Positions 26,615-36,140 are shown, counted from the first letter of the stretch. The stretch: DNA of 64,000 bases from Campylobacter concisus (GCF_003048875.2 NZ_CP049264.1:744001-808000), one strand, 5' to 3'. Notes: generated by a model from the sequence alone, not told the origin. Numbers and translations are program-made.

Positions 26615-27052
26615 ATGGCGGCAAAAATCTTCTCAGCAGTTGATATTTTATCAATAATCGATCTTGAGATAGCTTTTATAAAGCGATACAAAAACGTAAA
26701 GGACTATGCGAAAAATTTATCTCTGATATATTTTTCTTTGCCAAATAGTAAAGAATATGGCGAAATTTTTGAAAAAATCCTAAGACAAACAGACGTTGTC
26801 ATAAGAGAAAATGAACACTACGTAGTCGTGCTTCACGGCACAAACGAAAGAGGCGCTAGCGAGCTACTAACTGGCATACAAGAGTTTTTAAACGCTGAGC
26901 CGATCGATCTAGTAGTTACCTATCCAAAAGATGGAAAAGACGCAAAAGAGCTTGCTATAAAACTTCAAGATGAGATAAAAGATAACTACGGTGTCTTGCT
27001 TGAGATGCTTGTAAATCAAGATAAATTTGAAGTTTTTGAAAGTATAATTTAA
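26615..27052 (+). CDS. Conserved small protein of unknown function (possible degenerate GGDEF-like fold)
   Basis: This 145-aa soluble protein has no signal peptide. Its pattern of alternating strands and helices (LSLIYFSL, then FEKILRQTDVVIRENEHYVVVLHGT, then LLTGIQEFLN, then PIDLVVTYPKDG) resembles the nucleotidyl-cyclase fold of GGDEF domains. The GGDEF signature itself is missing, so no cyclase activity is expected. That resemblance is my inference. It sits between cprS (30-bp gap with AAAGGAG) and an antiporter gene and may be co-transcribed with cprRS. Confidence 0.75.
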   Translation: MAAKIFSAVDILSIIDLEIAFIKRYKNVKDYAKNLSLIYFSLPNSKEYGEIFEKILRQTDVVIRENEHYVVVLHGTNERGASELLTGIQEFLNAEPIDLVVTYPKDGKDAKELAIKLQDEIKDNYGVLLEMLVNQDKFEVFESII

Positions 27053-27061
27053 TATAATTTT

Positions 27062-28516
27062 GTGGAGTTTATTTGGAGAATTTACTACTATTTTTTTGCA
27101 GTTTTGCTTATAACTAGCATTCTTTTAAGTAAGATCTCTGATAAATTTGGAATTCCATCTTTAATAATATTTTTAGGCGTTGGCATGCTGGCTGGCTCAG
27201 ATGGCTTGCTGGGCGTAAATTTTGATGATCAAATGATCGCTCAAAATGTCGGCATGCTAGCACTTATTTTTATACTTTATGCTGGTGGGCTAGATACTGA
27301 TTTTGCAGCGATTAAACCTATCTTTGTTAGAGGTTTAGCGCTTGCTACACTTGGTGTTTTCTTAACCGCGCTAGCTATCGCTCCAGTAGCAAAATATCTG
27401 CTTGATTTTACCTGGGCGGAGGCCTTTTTGCTAGGCTCCATTATCTCTTCAACAGACGCAGCAGCGGTATTTGCCATACTAAGAGCCAAGAAAATTTCAC
27501 TTAGAAATAGCATTGCGCCATTGCTTGAACTTGAATCTGGCTCAAACGATCCAATGGCGATATTTTTAACTATGACGATCATTCAAATGATCTCACTAAA
27601 TAGCACTCCAAGTGTGTCGGAGTGGGCGATCACACTTGTTAAGCAGTTTAGCATAGGTATCGCTATGGGCTATTTATTTGGCGTTGCTTTGCCAGCCATC
27701 TTTAATAGACTTCGCCTAAAAAGCTGGGGCCTTTATCCGGTTTTTTCTATCGCTTGGATATTGCTTTTATATACGCTTTGCTTTAAAATCGGTGGCAATG
27801 GCTATTTGGCTGTTTATATTGCTGGAATTTTTATAAATAAAAAAGAGTTTTCTCACAAGAAAAATTTAGTCGGTTTTCACGACGGTATCGCTTGGACGAT
27901 GCAGATAGTGGTCTTTTTAACACTTGGTCTTTTGGTAAATCCATCACAACTTCCTGCAACTTCGCTGTTAGCGCTTGTTTTGGCCTTGTGGCTTATGTTT
28001 TTTGCAAGACCACTTGGTGTTTTTGCATCGCTTGCATTTTCAAAATTTAAGATAAATGAGCAAATTTTTATCTCTTGGGTTGGGCTAAGAGGCGTTGTGC
28101 CAGTCGTGCTAGCTACCTATGTTTATGTCGATGGCATGCGTGATGCAGATATGATTTTTAACATTATATTTTTTATGGTTTTGATTTCGATTTTGATACA
28201 GGGCATGTCGCTTGGCTTTGCAGCTGATAAATTTAAGGTCAAAGAGAGTGAGCAAGAGGATGTTAAGGCAGTAGAAAACTCGCCGATCTTAAGCTATACG
28301 CTTCACCAGCATACCATCCACTATGGCTCAAAACTAATTGGCAAAGATTTGGCTCAGCTTGAGCTTCCAACTGAGTTTTTAATAATCCTAATAAAGCGTA
28401 AAAACGAGTATCAAAAGCCAACTGGCTCAACAATCTTTGAAGAAAATGACCTATTACTGATACAATGCGAAAATCAAGTGCTTTATCAAGATACGATTAA
28501 GTATTTGACTTATTAA
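27062..28516 (+). CDS. NhaP2/CvrA-type potassium(sodium):proton antiporter with TrkA-C domain
   Basis: This 484-aa CPA1 antiporter has about 12 membrane helices in the first 400 residues. Markers are FLGVGMLAGSDG, LIFILYAGGLDTDF, GSIISSTDAAAVFAIL and LESGSNDPMAIFLTM (the ND ion-binding pair), with GLRGVVPVVLATY later. A cytoplasmic TrkA-C-like domain of about 75 residues ends the protein (VLYQDTIKYL). The start is uncertain: GTG at 27062 is the farthest upstream in frame but has no good ribosome site. The preceding gene stops 9 bp upstream. Confidence 0.85.
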   Translation: MEFIWRIYYYFFAVLLITSILLSKISDKFGIPSLIIFLGVGMLAGSDGLLGVNFDDQMIAQNVGMLALIFILYAGGLDTDFAAIKPIFVRGLALATLGVFLTALAIAPVAKYLLDFTWAEAFLLGSIISSTDAAAVFAILRAKKISLRNSIAPLLELESGSNDPMAIFLTMTIIQMISLNSTPSVSEWAITLVKQFSIGIAMGYLFGVALPAIFNRLRLKSWGLYPVFSIAWILLLYTLCFKIGGNGYLAVYIAGIFINKKEFSHKKNLVGFHDGIAWTMQIVVFLTLGLLVNPSQLPATSLLALVLALWLMFFARPLGVFASLAFSKFKINEQIFISWVGLRGVVPVVLATYVYVDGMRDADMIFNIIFFMVLISILIQGMSLGFAADKFKVKESEQEDVKAVENSPILSYTLHQHTIHYGSKLIGKDLAQLELPTEFLIILIKRKNEYQKPTGSTIFEENDLLLIQCENQVLYQDTIKYLTY

Positions 28517-28974
28517 AATTTTGATAAAACTTGCCACATTTCATTTCTCTTTGTAAATTTTAAAACTTTACTCGCTTGCCTTAGCAGGCTACTAAATTTA
28601 GGCTACACTTCGTTTAGCACTAAATTTAGAGCCGTGATATGCTCGCTCATAAATTTTAAAATTTACTAGAATTTCAATAAAACGCATGCAGTGCGAAGCA
28701 CTGAGGCATGCACCTCTAACGTCGTCGGGGTTAGGGGATTGTTAAGTGGGAAGGGAGCGACTTCGTAATTCAAGCCTCTTCCCCCTTAACAAAGAAACAA
28801 AACTTTAAATTTTTAAAAACTTTAATTTATAAATTTTAAAATTCCATTCACCCCTAAGAATTACCTACTAAAATTTGGCTTCGTTTATAGCTTAGCTCAA
28901 ATTTTAGAGCCAAAACAAATCCGTTCAGTATCATTTTATTTTGCTTTTTATAAAATCACCAAAACACTAGCAAA
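28517..28974. other. 458-bp gap with a cluster of GC-rich hairpins
   Basis: No gene is evident. The left 160 bp and right 180 bp are AT-rich with many AAATTT words. The centre (28684-28792) holds three consecutive hairpins with unusually high GC. No tRNA or known RNA fold was recognised. Confidence 0.6.
28684..28792. repeat. Three-hairpin GC-rich structured element
   Basis: Hairpin 1 (28684-28711): outer GCATGC/GCATGC and inner AGTGC-GAA-GCACT. Hairpin 2 (about 28714-28736): CTCTAAC against GTTAGGG. Hairpin 3 (28739-28792): TTGTTAAG..GGGAAG against CTTCCC..CTTAACAA with one mismatch. The three abut with 1-2 bp between them. The element could be an interspersed repeat or an untranslated structured RNA; its strand is unknown. 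Confidence 0.5.
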
Positions 28975-28986
28975 ATGGGAGGCAAA

Positions 28987-29166
28987 ATGCTTGATATTAT
29001 CATCCTTGCAGTCTTGGTATATTTTGCAACATTCTTATTTTTGTTTTTTATACTCGCTTTTTTTGCATTTTGGTATATAAGCGTGCCGCTACTTGTCATC
29101 TATATCGTTATAAAATTTCTAAGGCATGCAAAAGAGTGCGAGAGGACATGTGGCAAGCTTGAGTAA
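28987..29166 (+). CDS. Small membrane protein of unknown function
   Basis: This 59-aa protein is almost entirely hydrophobic: two membrane helices cover about residues 2-26 and 28-46 (from MLDIIILAVLVYFATF onward). A short basic and Cys-containing tail follows (RHAKECERTCGKLE). I start at ATG 28987 because GGGAGG lies 5-6 nt upstream; an in-frame ATG at 28975 would place that site inside the gene. It is monocistronic, ending in a strong hairpin shared with metY. Function unknown. Confidence 0.65.
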   Translation: MLDIIILAVLVYFATFLFLFFILAFFAFWYISVPLLVIYIVIKFLRHAKECERTCGKLE

Positions 29167-29171
29167 ATTTT

Positions 29172-29202
29172 AAATTTCTAGCCCAAAATGAGCTAGAAAT
29201 TT
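29172..29202. terminator. Bidirectional terminator between small membrane gene and metY
   Basis: A perfect 11-bp stem AAATTTCTAGC / GCTAGAAATTT (29172-29182, 29192-29202) with a 9-nt loop lies between convergent genes. T-rich sequence follows on both strands. Confidence 0.7.
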
Positions 29203-29204
29203 GT

Positions 29205-30476
29205 TTATTCTAAGGCTTGAGCCAGATCAGCTATCAGATCCTCGGCATTTTCAAGACCTATGCTAACTCTTATCAGCTCTTTTGTTATGCCGGCTTTGAT
29301 GAGCTCTTCGCTGCTTAGCTGCTGGTGAGTTGTCGAGGCTGGGTGCGTGATGAGCGACTTTGTATCGCCGATATTTACAACGATCTTAAAGAGTTTTACG
29401 CGCTCTAGCATCTTTTTTGCGCGCTCAAAGCTATCAGTCTCAAAGCAAAATAGTCCATTTGCCATGCCGTCTTTAAAGTATTTTTGAGCCTTTGCGTGAT
29501 CTACGTTGTCGGCAAGCCCAGGATAAGCCACGCTTTTTATATGTTTGTGAGAGTTTAGAAATTTAGCCACTTTTAGCGCGTTTTGCGAGTGTCTTTCAAC
29601 CCTAACAGCGAGCGTTTCAAGTCCTTGTATGAGCTGCCAAGAGTTAAATGGAGAGATCACAGCGCCGATGTCGCGCACGATGGCAAGCCTCATTCTTAGC
29701 GTGTAGATATCAAAACGATCCGTCATATCAGCATAGACAATGTCGTGATAGCTCGCGTCTGGCACGTTAAAGTGCTCATATCTCTTGTTGCCTTTTAGTT
29801 TTTCGTTTAGGTGATTTGCGCTGACGACCACGCCTGCTAGGCTAAGGCCCTGACCGCTCATATATTTGCTAGCGCTATGCACGCAAACATCGACGCCGTG
29901 GCGAAGTGGCTGAAAGATGATAGGCGTTGGCACGGTATTATCAGTGATGCTGATGATGCCATATTTGTTTGCGATTTCTACGATTTTTTCGATATTTGGG
30001 ATAGAAATTTGCGGATTTGAAAGCGTTTCAAAAAATATAGCCCTAGTTTTTTCGTCTATCAAACTCTCCAGATCATCAGCTGTGTCGCTGTCAAAGACTC
30101 TAGCTTCTATGCCAAATCTTTTTAGCGTGTGCGTAAAAAGCACTGTCGTGCCGCCATAAATTTTCTTAGCGATGATGATATTATCGCCTGCTTGGGCTAA
30201 ATTTATGATGCTGTAAAACAAAGCTGACTGACCGCTTGCAGTCGCTATTGCAGCGGCTCCACCCTCAAGTGCAGCGACCCTTTTTTCAAAGATATCTGTT
30301 GTTGGATTGCTAAGTCTTGTGTAGATGTAACCACTATCTTTTAGATCAAACCTAGCAGCTGCTGTCTCGGCACTTCCAAAGTCATAAGCTGTGCTTTGAA
30401 AAATAGGCACAGCCATCGTGCCAAAGCCCTCGTTTGTGTCGTAGCCTACGTGGATCGCAGCGGTTTCTTGCCTCAT
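29205..30476 (-). CDS. metY: O-acetylhomoserine sulfhydrylase (aminocarboxypropyltransferase)
   Basis: This PLP enzyme makes homocysteine (or methionine) from O-acetylhomoserine and sulfide, by direct sulfhydrylation. The 423-aa protein has Cys/Met-metabolism family features: YTRLSNPTTDIFEKRVAALEGG near the N-terminus, SGQSALFYSI, and the PLP lysine in CVHSASKYMSGQG. The C-terminal block SLITHPASTTHQQLS and RVSIGLEN are typical. Length and N-terminus (THVGYDTNEG-like start) favour MetY over MetB/MetC. A TATAAT -10 on the minus strand at 30509-30514 drives it. Confidence 0.92.
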   Translation of the reverse strand: MRQETAAIHVGYDTNEGFGTMAVPIFQSTAYDFGSAETAAARFDLKDSGYIYTRLSNPTTDIFEKRVAALEGGAAAIATASGQSALFYSIINLAQAGDNIIIAKKIYGGTTVLFTHTLKRFGIEARVFDSDTADDLESLIDEKTRAIFFETLSNPQISIPNIEKIVEIANKYGIISITDNTVPTPIIFQPLRHGVDVCVHSASKYMSGQGLSLAGVVVSANHLNEKLKGNKRYEHFNVPDASYHDIVYADMTDRFDIYTLRMRLAIVRDIGAVISPFNSWQLIQGLETLAVRVERHSQNALKVAKFLNSHKHIKSVAYPGLADNVDHAKAQKYFKDGMANGLFCFETDSFERAKKMLERVKLFKIVVNIGDTKSLITHPASTTHQQLSSEELIKAGITKELIRVSIGLENAEDLIADLAQALE

Positions 30477-30508
30477 TTTTGCTCCTTGTTTAAGTAATTT
30501 TGGCGTAA

Positions 30509-30562
30509 ATTATACATTAGCAAAGCCAAAATTTAGGGGATAAAATCAAATTTTGATATAAT
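30509..30562. promoter_or_regulatory. Divergent promoters of metY and the 30584 gene
   Basis: A minus-strand TATAAT at 30509-30514 serves metY. A plus-strand TATAAT at 30557-30562, preceded by TGA (extended -10), serves the gene starting at 30584; the expected transcript start is near 30569, so the coding start cannot lie upstream of that. Confidence 0.65.
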
Positions 30563-30583
30563 TTGCCAAAAAAAAGGAAAAAT

Positions 30584-30916
30584 TTGAACCAAGTCACGGA
30601 CAAATTTAAGCGTGTAAAATATCTTCGTGCGCTAGAAAAATTTGCAAAATCAGCGATAAACGGGCTAAAAAGAGATGACTTTGACGAGACTGAGTTTCGT
30701 CAAAGAGTGGAGAAAAACGCGAAAGTCATCGAAAAAGTAGAGGCTGTTTATCTTGATCAGCCATATTCAAAGGCGCTAGAAAATTTTATAAATTTGCTTA
30801 TCAAAAATGCCCCAAAAGAGGAGCTTTTAAAGGCGGCAAATCTACTTGATAAGCTAAAAAATCAAAAGACATATAAAAAAGAGAAGCATAAAAATAAATT
30901 TAAGGATGAGGATTGA
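30584..30916 (+). CDS. Small basic helical protein of unknown function
   Basis: This 110-aa protein (MNQVTDKFKRVKYLRALEKF) is rich in Lys and helix-forming residues, ending in a strongly basic tail (KTYKKEKHKNKFKDED). No family is recognised. I choose TTG at 30584 since AAAAAGG lies 6-7 nt upstream and the -10 at 30557-30562 rules out the longer in-frame reading from 30563. Its stop overlaps the TTG start of the HAD hydrolase gene. Confidence 0.7.
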   Translation: MNQVTDKFKRVKYLRALEKFAKSAINGLKRDDFDETEFRQRVEKNAKVIEKVEAVYLDQPYSKALENFINLLIKNAPKEELLKAANLLDKLKNQKTYKKEKHKNKFKDED

Positions 30917-31536
30917 AAGTAGTTATTTTTGATATGGATGGCACGGTGATCGATAGTGGCGAGGCGATATATAAAACGGTAAATGAAGTAAGAGATGAGC
31001 TAAATTTGCCACCACTTGAAAAGGAATTTATTATAAAAGCGATCAACGAGCCAGGTAGAAATTTGGCCCTTGAGTTTTACGGCATCGACACGCCAAGCAG
31101 GAGCTTAAAAGAGGGCTTTGAAGAGAAATTTAAGAAATTTTACGATGAGTGTGCGACTACCTATGAGGGCGTAAAAGAGCTTTTGCAAAAGTGCAAAGAG
31201 GCTCACTATAAGGTCGTTTTGGCAAGCAATGCACCGCACGATACGCTAGAGAAAATTTTAAAGAAAAATGAAATTTATGAGCTATTTGACGAGGTCATCG
31301 GCGCTAGCAAGGAGATACCGCAAAAGCCAGATCCTGCGATGCTTTACTTAGCTGTTAGTAAAACTGGGGCTAGCAAGGCGATATTTATAGGAGATAGCCT
31401 AAAAGACGAGCTAGCCGCCAAAAACGCAAATATGCCTTACGTGCAAGTTTGTTGGGGATTTGGCGAGGAGAGCAAAACAGCCACGTATAATGCCAAAAAT
31501 GTTGGCGAGGCTTGGGAGATAATATTAAATTTTTAA
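30913..31536 (+). CDS. HAD-superfamily phosphatase (phosphoglycolate phosphatase-like)
   Basis: This 207-aa HAD hydrolase has all four motifs: DMDGTVIDSG (nucleophile and acid/base Asp, residues 6-15), the Ser/Thr motif VVLASNAP, Lys near DPAMLYLAVSK (preceded by QKPDP), and IGDSLKDELAAKNA. A helical cap lies between motif I and II, as in PGPase/beta-phosphoglucomutase types. The substrate is unknown. It begins at TTG 30913 in a TTGA overlap with the preceding stop. Confidence 0.85.
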   Translation: MKVVIFDMDGTVIDSGEAIYKTVNEVRDELNLPPLEKEFIIKAINEPGRNLALEFYGIDTPSRSLKEGFEEKFKKFYDECATTYEGVKELLQKCKEAHYKVVLASNAPHDTLEKILKKNEIYELFDEVIGASKEIPQKPDPAMLYLAVSKTGASKAIFIGDSLKDELAAKNANMPYVQVCWGFGEESKTATYNAKNVGEAWEIILNF

Positions 31537-31552
31537 CTTAGTTTTAATTGGC

Positions 31553-31558
31553 TATAAT
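31553..31558 (+). promoter_or_regulatory. -10 box of the isoprenoid/heme operon
   Basis: TATAAT lies 27 bp before the ATG at 31585. From here through hemC (and the 37509 gene) genes abut or overlap, so this is probably the main promoter. Confidence 0.6.
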
Positions 31559-31584
31559 CTTAAGAAATTTTCAAAGAAACAGCG

Positions 31585-31839
31585 ATGATAGATATATTTG
31601 AGGGCAGTGTGAGGGATAAATTTTATGACATTTTGTTTAACGCAAATGCCGTTTTAGTTAAAAACGAGATAGATAAAATTTTTGAGAAATTTGTGGCTAT
31701 GAGCGAGCTTTGCGAAAAGCATGGCGTTAATGAGGATGAGATCAGAAATTTTATAGCCTCAGAGCAAGATAAAGTTTATAACGGAGTAAATGACCTATAT
31801 ATCGAGCTTAGCGGAGAAATTTTAAGCCAAAATGAGTAG
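31585..31839 (+). CDS. Conserved small protein, first gene of the hem/proS operon
   Basis: This 84-aa soluble, acidic, mostly helical protein has no recognised domain. Campylobacter jejuni has a small gene in the same place, in front of the prenyl synthase, hemA and proS, so it is probably conserved. The start ATG is 27 bp after the -10 box. It overlaps the following exported protein gene by 8 bp. Confidence 0.75.
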   Translation: MIDIFEGSVRDKFYDILFNANAVLVKNEIDKIFEKFVAMSELCEKHGVNEDEIRNFIASEQDKVYNGVNDLYIELSGEILSQNE

Positions 31840-32263
31840 AATTTTTGCGCTCATTGCTTTGCTAGCCGCTCTTGTCTTTGCAAAAGAGCCAAATTTTGAC
31901 CCAAGTTCGGTACATACATTTGAGCTTAAAAAAGATGAGTGGGCGAGGGTCTTTATAACCGAGAAAAAAACTCAAAGAGTTGAAACGTTTGACTTTCGCT
32001 GGACGCTATTTGATAGTACAAATATCACTGTGCAAAGCTTTTTTAGGCGCTATCCAAGGCAGATGGTCTTTTCGCTAAGACAAGGACAAAACACCTACAT
32101 GCAGCGAGTTTTGCCTGATTTTATGATGCCGCCAAACGAGAGCGTGAGCCTTTATATATCATTTATTGATTTTAAGGATAAAAAGGCGCATTTTAGGGTG
32201 GCGCTGCTAGATGAGAGCAAGCGTGTGGATGTGGGTTTTAGAGATCCGCACGAGGATAAATAG
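31832..32263 (+). CDS. Conserved exported protein
   Basis: This 143-aa protein has a signal peptide (MSRIFALIALLAALVFA, cleavage near residue 17). The mature part is beta-rich and positively charged with aromatic patches (DFRWTLFDSTNITVQSFF). No known domain is seen. The C. jejuni counterpart lies in the same operon position before the prenyl synthase. It overlaps the upstream gene by 8 bp and ends 10 bp before the prenyl synthase ATG. Periplasmic location inferred. Confidence 0.8.
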   Translation: MSRIFALIALLAALVFAKEPNFDPSSVHTFELKKDEWARVFITEKKTQRVETFDFRWTLFDSTNITVQSFFRRYPRQMVFSLRQGQNTYMQRVLPDFMMPPNESVSLYISFIDFKDKKAHFRVALLDESKRVDVGFRDPHEDK

Positions 32264-32273
32264 AAGGATAAAA

Positions 32274-33167
32274 ATGGATAAAATCGATGAAATAATGAGC
32301 AAATTTATAAGCGAGCTTGGCTACAAAGAGGCGTTTGAGATGTTTTTAAAGATAAGCTCTGGCAAGAAGCTACGCTCAAAACTTCTTTTAAAAATCGCAG
32401 GAGAGAGTGAAATTTCTCTTAAGCTTTGCGCTATCATCGAGCTCATCCACCTTGCAAGCTTATTGCACGACGACGTCATAGACGAGGCAAATATAAGGCG
32501 CGGCAAACCAAGCATAAACGCACTTTTTGGCAGTAAAAACTCAGTCATGCTAGGCGATATTCTCTACTCAAAGGCCTATTTTGAGCTTACAAAATTTGAT
32601 CCAAGCATCGCAGCTGTCATCTCAGACGCGGTCAGCAAACTAAGCATCGGCGAGATGATGGACGTGAAAATGGCTGAAAATTTTAATGAAAACGAGCAAG
32701 AATACCTAAAGATGATTTATTATAAAACAGCTGTTTTGATAGAAGCCACGGCTATTTGCGGGGCAAAGCTAGCTGGCAAAGATAGTGAGAAATTTGGAAT
32801 TTATGGCAAAAATTTAGGTCTTGCATTTCAGATCGTTGATGATATCTTAGACATCACTCAAGATGAAAAAACACTTGGCAAACCAGCACTAAATGACTTT
32901 GTCGAGGGTAAAACAACACTTCCATACATATATCTTTATAAGAGCCTAGACGAGGCTAATAAAGCAAAGCTTAGATCGCTTTGGACAAAGAGGCTTGACG
33001 AGAGCGAAATTTCGTGGTTAAAAGAAAATTTTGCCAAAACTAGCTCAGTTAGCAAGGCTATAAACGAGGCAAAAAGGCTTGGCAATGAAGCGATAGAAGC
33101 GATAAAAGAGTATAAAAACGCTGAGCTTGAAGGGATCATAAAAAGCATGATAGATAGGGAATTTTGA
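32274..33167 (+). CDS. ispB: Polyprenyl diphosphate synthase (octaprenyl type)
   Basis: This trans-prenyl synthase extends farnesyl diphosphate to a long chain for quinone (menaquinone) tails. The first aspartate-rich motif is LLHDDVIDEANIRRG and the second is FQIVDDILDITQD. Upstream GKKLRSKLLL binds the pyrophosphate. I start at ATG 32274 (297 aa; ribosome site AAGGA) because the longer reading from 32211 overlaps the exported gene in another frame. Chain length cannot be read directly, so the IspB name is by family. hemA follows with a 1-bp overlap. Confidence 0.9.
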   Translation: MDKIDEIMSKFISELGYKEAFEMFLKISSGKKLRSKLLLKIAGESEISLKLCAIIELIHLASLLHDDVIDEANIRRGKPSINALFGSKNSVMLGDILYSKAYFELTKFDPSIAAVISDAVSKLSIGEMMDVKMAENFNENEQEYLKMIYYKTAVLIEATAICGAKLAGKDSEKFGIYGKNLGLAFQIVDDILDITQDEKTLGKPALNDFVEGKTTLPYIYLYKSLDEANKAKLRSLWTKRLDESEISWLKENFAKTSSVSKAINEAKRLGNEAIEAIKEYKNAELEGIIKSMIDREF

Positions 33168-34450
33168 TGCACTATTTGGACATAAGTTTTACATATAAAA
33201 ACACTGATATTTCGGTCAGAGAAAAGCTTGCATTTGATAGTGACGAGAAAAAAGAGCAAATTTTAAAGCTACTAAGATCAAACAAAAACATAGAGGAGTG
33301 CATGGTGTTAAACACCTGCAACCGCGTCGAGATCATCGCAAGTGTTAGTGAGCTAAAGGGCGCAACCGCGCATGCTATTAGGTGTATGTCGATATTTTCG
33401 GGTGTTTTTGAAGATGAGCTTTTTGAAAGAGCCGATATCTACGAGGATAGCGGAGCTGTGCACCACCTATTTGCCGTGGCAAGCTCGCTTGATAGCCTAG
33501 TAGTTGGCGAAACGCAGATAGTTGGCCAGCTAAAAAATGCCTTTAAATTTGCCTATGATAACAACTCATGTGGCGAAGATATCAGCAAGATCATACACTA
33601 CGCATGTAAGTGCGCTGCCAAGGTTAGAAACGAAACTCAAATTTCTAAAAACCCGATCTCAGTTTCAAGCGTCGCCGTGGCAAAGGCAAAAGAAATTTTT
33701 GGCACGCTTGAAGGTAAAACGGCTATCGTCGTGGGCGCTGGCGAGATGGGCGAGCTAGCAGCAAAGCACCTCATATCAAGTGGCGCAGAGGTCATCATCA
33801 TAAACAGAAGCTCCGAGCGCGTCGAGCAGCTAGTTGATAGCCTAGGAGATAACGCGAGCTGGGATAGCATTTTGAAGTTAAAAGAGTATGTAAATAACTA
33901 CGATCTCATCTTTTCAAGCACCGCAGCCCCGCACGCCATCATCACAGGCGAGATCATCGAGCCAAGAGAATTTCACAGATACTTTTTTGATATCGCCGTG
34001 CCAAGAGATATCGATCTTTTAAACACAGAGCTTATCAGCGTCTATACGGTCGATAGCTTGGAGGAGATCGTGCGTAAAAATTTAGCCCTAAGAGAGGAGC
34101 AGGCGCAAAAGGCCTACTCGATCGTCGGTCAAGATACGAGCGAGTTTTTAAAGACTTTAAAAGAAGATATGAGCGTGCCTCTTATAAAATCAATCCGCAA
34201 ACAAGCTGAAATTTGCGCTAAAAACGAGCTAGAAAAGGCGATAAAAAAGGGCTATTTAAAGCATAGCGATTACGATGAGGCACAAAAGCTCATCCATCAG
34301 GTCTTTAAAGCTTTTTTACACCAGCCAACGATGAAGCTAAAAGGGCTTGCAGACGAAGAGAGAGCTAGTGAGCTTTCAAACGGAGTTAAATTTTTATTTG
34401 ATATAAAAGATGAACAAAATTTTCAAGCAGGAGATATAGATGAAATTTAG
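33167..34450 (+). CDS. hemA: Glutamyl-tRNA reductase
   Basis: HemA reduces glutamyl-tRNA to glutamate-1-semialdehyde, the first step of C5 heme synthesis. The 427-aa protein has the active-site [12 protein letters not shown] (nucleophilic Cys), the substrate pocket [19 protein letters not shown], and an NADPH Rossmann segment [19 protein letters not shown] helical C-terminal dimerisation domain completes it. The ATG at 33167 overlaps the prenyl synthase stop; its end overlaps proS by 11 bp. Confidence 0.95.
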   Translation: MHYLDISFTYKNTDISVREKLAFDSDEKKEQILKLLRSNKNIEECMVLNTCNRVEIIASVSELKGATAHAIRCMSIFSGVFEDELFERADIYEDSGAVHHLFAVASSLDSLVVGETQIVGQLKNAFKFAYDNNSCGEDISKIIHYACKCAAKVRNETQISKNPISVSSVAVAKAKEIFGTLEGKTAIVVGAGEMGELAAKHLISSGAEVIIINRSSERVEQLVDSLGDNASWDSILKLKEYVNNYDLIFSSTAAPHAIITGEIIEPREFHRYFFDIAVPRDIDLLNTELISVYTVDSLEEIVRKNLALREEQAQKAYSIVGQDTSEFLKTLKEDMSVPLIKSIRKQAEICAKNELEKAIKKGYLKHSDYDEAQKLIHQVFKAFLHQPTMKLKGLADEERASELSNGVKFLFDIKDEQNFQAGDIDEI

Positions 34451-36140
34451 TAAATTTTACGCCCCAACGACCAAAGAAGCGCCAAAAGATGCATCTTTAC
34501 CAAGCCATCAGTTTTTGATAAGGGGTGGCTTTGTCGAACAGATCGGCTCTGGGCTTTATAACTATCTGCCGCTTGGAAAGATCATGCACGATAAAATTTC
34601 ACGCGTGGTAAAAGAGGAGATGAACGAGGCTGGCGCGCTAGAGGTGAGCTTTAGCGTGGTCACTTCAGGCGAGCTTTGGAAGCAAAGTGGTCGTTACAAC
34701 GTCTTTGGCAAGGAGCTTTTGCGCTTTAAAGATAGAAAGGATAATGACTTTGTCATAAGCCCGACAAACGAAGAGGCAGCCGTTGCTTTGGTGCGTGGCA
34801 AGGTGACTAGCTACAAGCAGCTACCACTAAATTTATACCAGATAAACACCAAATTTCGTGACGAGGCAAGACCACGCTTTGGCTTGCTAAGAGGGCGCGA
34901 ATTTACGATGAAAGATGGTTATAGCTTTCACTCGAGCAAAGAGGATCTAAAGCGTGAGTTTGACCTTATGGAGGCAACTTATAGTAAGATTTTTACCCGC
35001 TTGGGGCTAAATTTTAGAGCTGTTGAGGCTGATAGCGGAGCCATTGGCGGTAGCGGAAGTAAAGAATTTATGGTGCTTGCAAGTAACGGAGAGGACGACA
35101 TACTTTGCTGTGAGTCTTGCAGATACGCTGCAAACGTTGAGGCTGCAAGACGCAAACCAAGAGTTAGCGAGGCTGAGGCGCCAGAGGCGGACGCGGCTAA
35201 ATTTCTAACGCCAAATGCAAAAACTATAAAAGATGTGGCGGAGTTTTTCAAAGTTAGCGAGTTTTACTGCATAAAAGCTGTTATGAAAAAGGCGATTTAT
35301 GAGGATAAAGAGGAGGTCGTGGTCTTTTTCGTAAGGGGCGATGACGAGCTTCAAGAGACAAAGGCGCAAAATGCTTGCAAGGCGCTAGAGCTTGTCGATG
35401 CTAGCGAGGCTGACGTGGCTAAAGCTGGGCTTGTGGCTGGATTTTGCGGGCCAGTTGGGCTAAAGGATGTTAAATTTTTCATAGATAACGAGCTAAGGGG
35501 CGCAAATAACATGATATGCGGCGCTAACGAAAAAGACTATCACTTTGTCGGCGTTAGTGTTAGCGGATTTAACGAAGAGAGATTTAAGGACCTTGTAAAG
35601 GTAAAAGAGGGCGATAAATGCCCAGTTTGTGGCGGAAATTTAAAGCTTAGCAAGGGCATAGAAGTCGGTCATATCTTTCAGCTAGGCGATAAATATTCAG
35701 CTGCGATGAACGCGACATATCTTGATGAAAACGGCAAGGCAAAGCCATTTTTGATGGGCTGCTACGGCATTGGTATCAGCAGGCTTATCGCTGTGATGAT
35801 AGAAGCTAGCCACGATGAGAAGGGCTGCATCTGGAAAAAAGAGTGCGCGCCGTTTGATGTGGAGATCATCATCTCAAATTTAAAAGATGAAGCGGGCGTG
35901 AAATTTGCATTTGAGCTTTATGAGAGCCTTAAAAAAGCTGGCGTTAGCGTCATCATCGATGATAGAAACGAGAGATTTGGCGTTAAGATGAATGACTTTG
36001 AGCTTATCGGCTTTCCTTACGCGCTGCTCGTGGGTAAAGAATTTGCAAATGGCAAGGTCGAGTTTATCACAAGAGATGGGCTAAGCAAAGAGGCGATAGA
36101 GGCAAACGATGCCTTTAGAAAGATAAAAGAAAGCTTATGA
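34440..36140 (+). CDS. proS: Prolyl-tRNA synthetase
   Basis: This class II aminoacyl-tRNA synthetase charges tRNA-Pro. The 566-aa protein is the bacterial long type: motif 1 near the N-terminus, motif 2 ([23 protein letters not shown]) and motif 3 ([17 protein letters not shown]). A YbaK-like editing insert lies between motifs 2 and 3 (about residues 225-385). The anticodon-binding domain is at the end ([21 protein letters not shown]). It starts inside hemA's last codons. Confidence 0.95.
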   Translation: MKFSKFYAPTTKEAPKDASLPSHQFLIRGGFVEQIGSGLYNYLPLGKIMHDKISRVVKEEMNEAGALEVSFSVVTSGELWKQSGRYNVFGKELLRFKDRKDNDFVISPTNEEAAVALVRGKVTSYKQLPLNLYQINTKFRDEARPRFGLLRGREFTMKDGYSFHSSKEDLKREFDLMEATYSKIFTRLGLNFRAVEADSGAIGGSGSKEFMVLASNGEDDILCCESCRYAANVEAARRKPRVSEAEAPEADAAKFLTPNAKTIKDVAEFFKVSEFYCIKAVMKKAIYEDKEEVVVFFVRGDDELQETKAQNACKALELVDASEADVAKAGLVAGFCGPVGLKDVKFFIDNELRGANNMICGANEKDYHFVGVSVSGFNEERFKDLVKVKEGDKCPVCGGNLKLSKGIEVGHIFQLGDKYSAAMNATYLDENGKAKPFLMGCYGIGISRLIAVMIEASHDEKGCIWKKECAPFDVEIIISNLKDEAGVKFAFELYESLKKAGVSVIIDDRNERFGVKMNDFELIGFPYALLVGKEFANGKVEFITRDGLSKEAIEANDAFRKIKESL

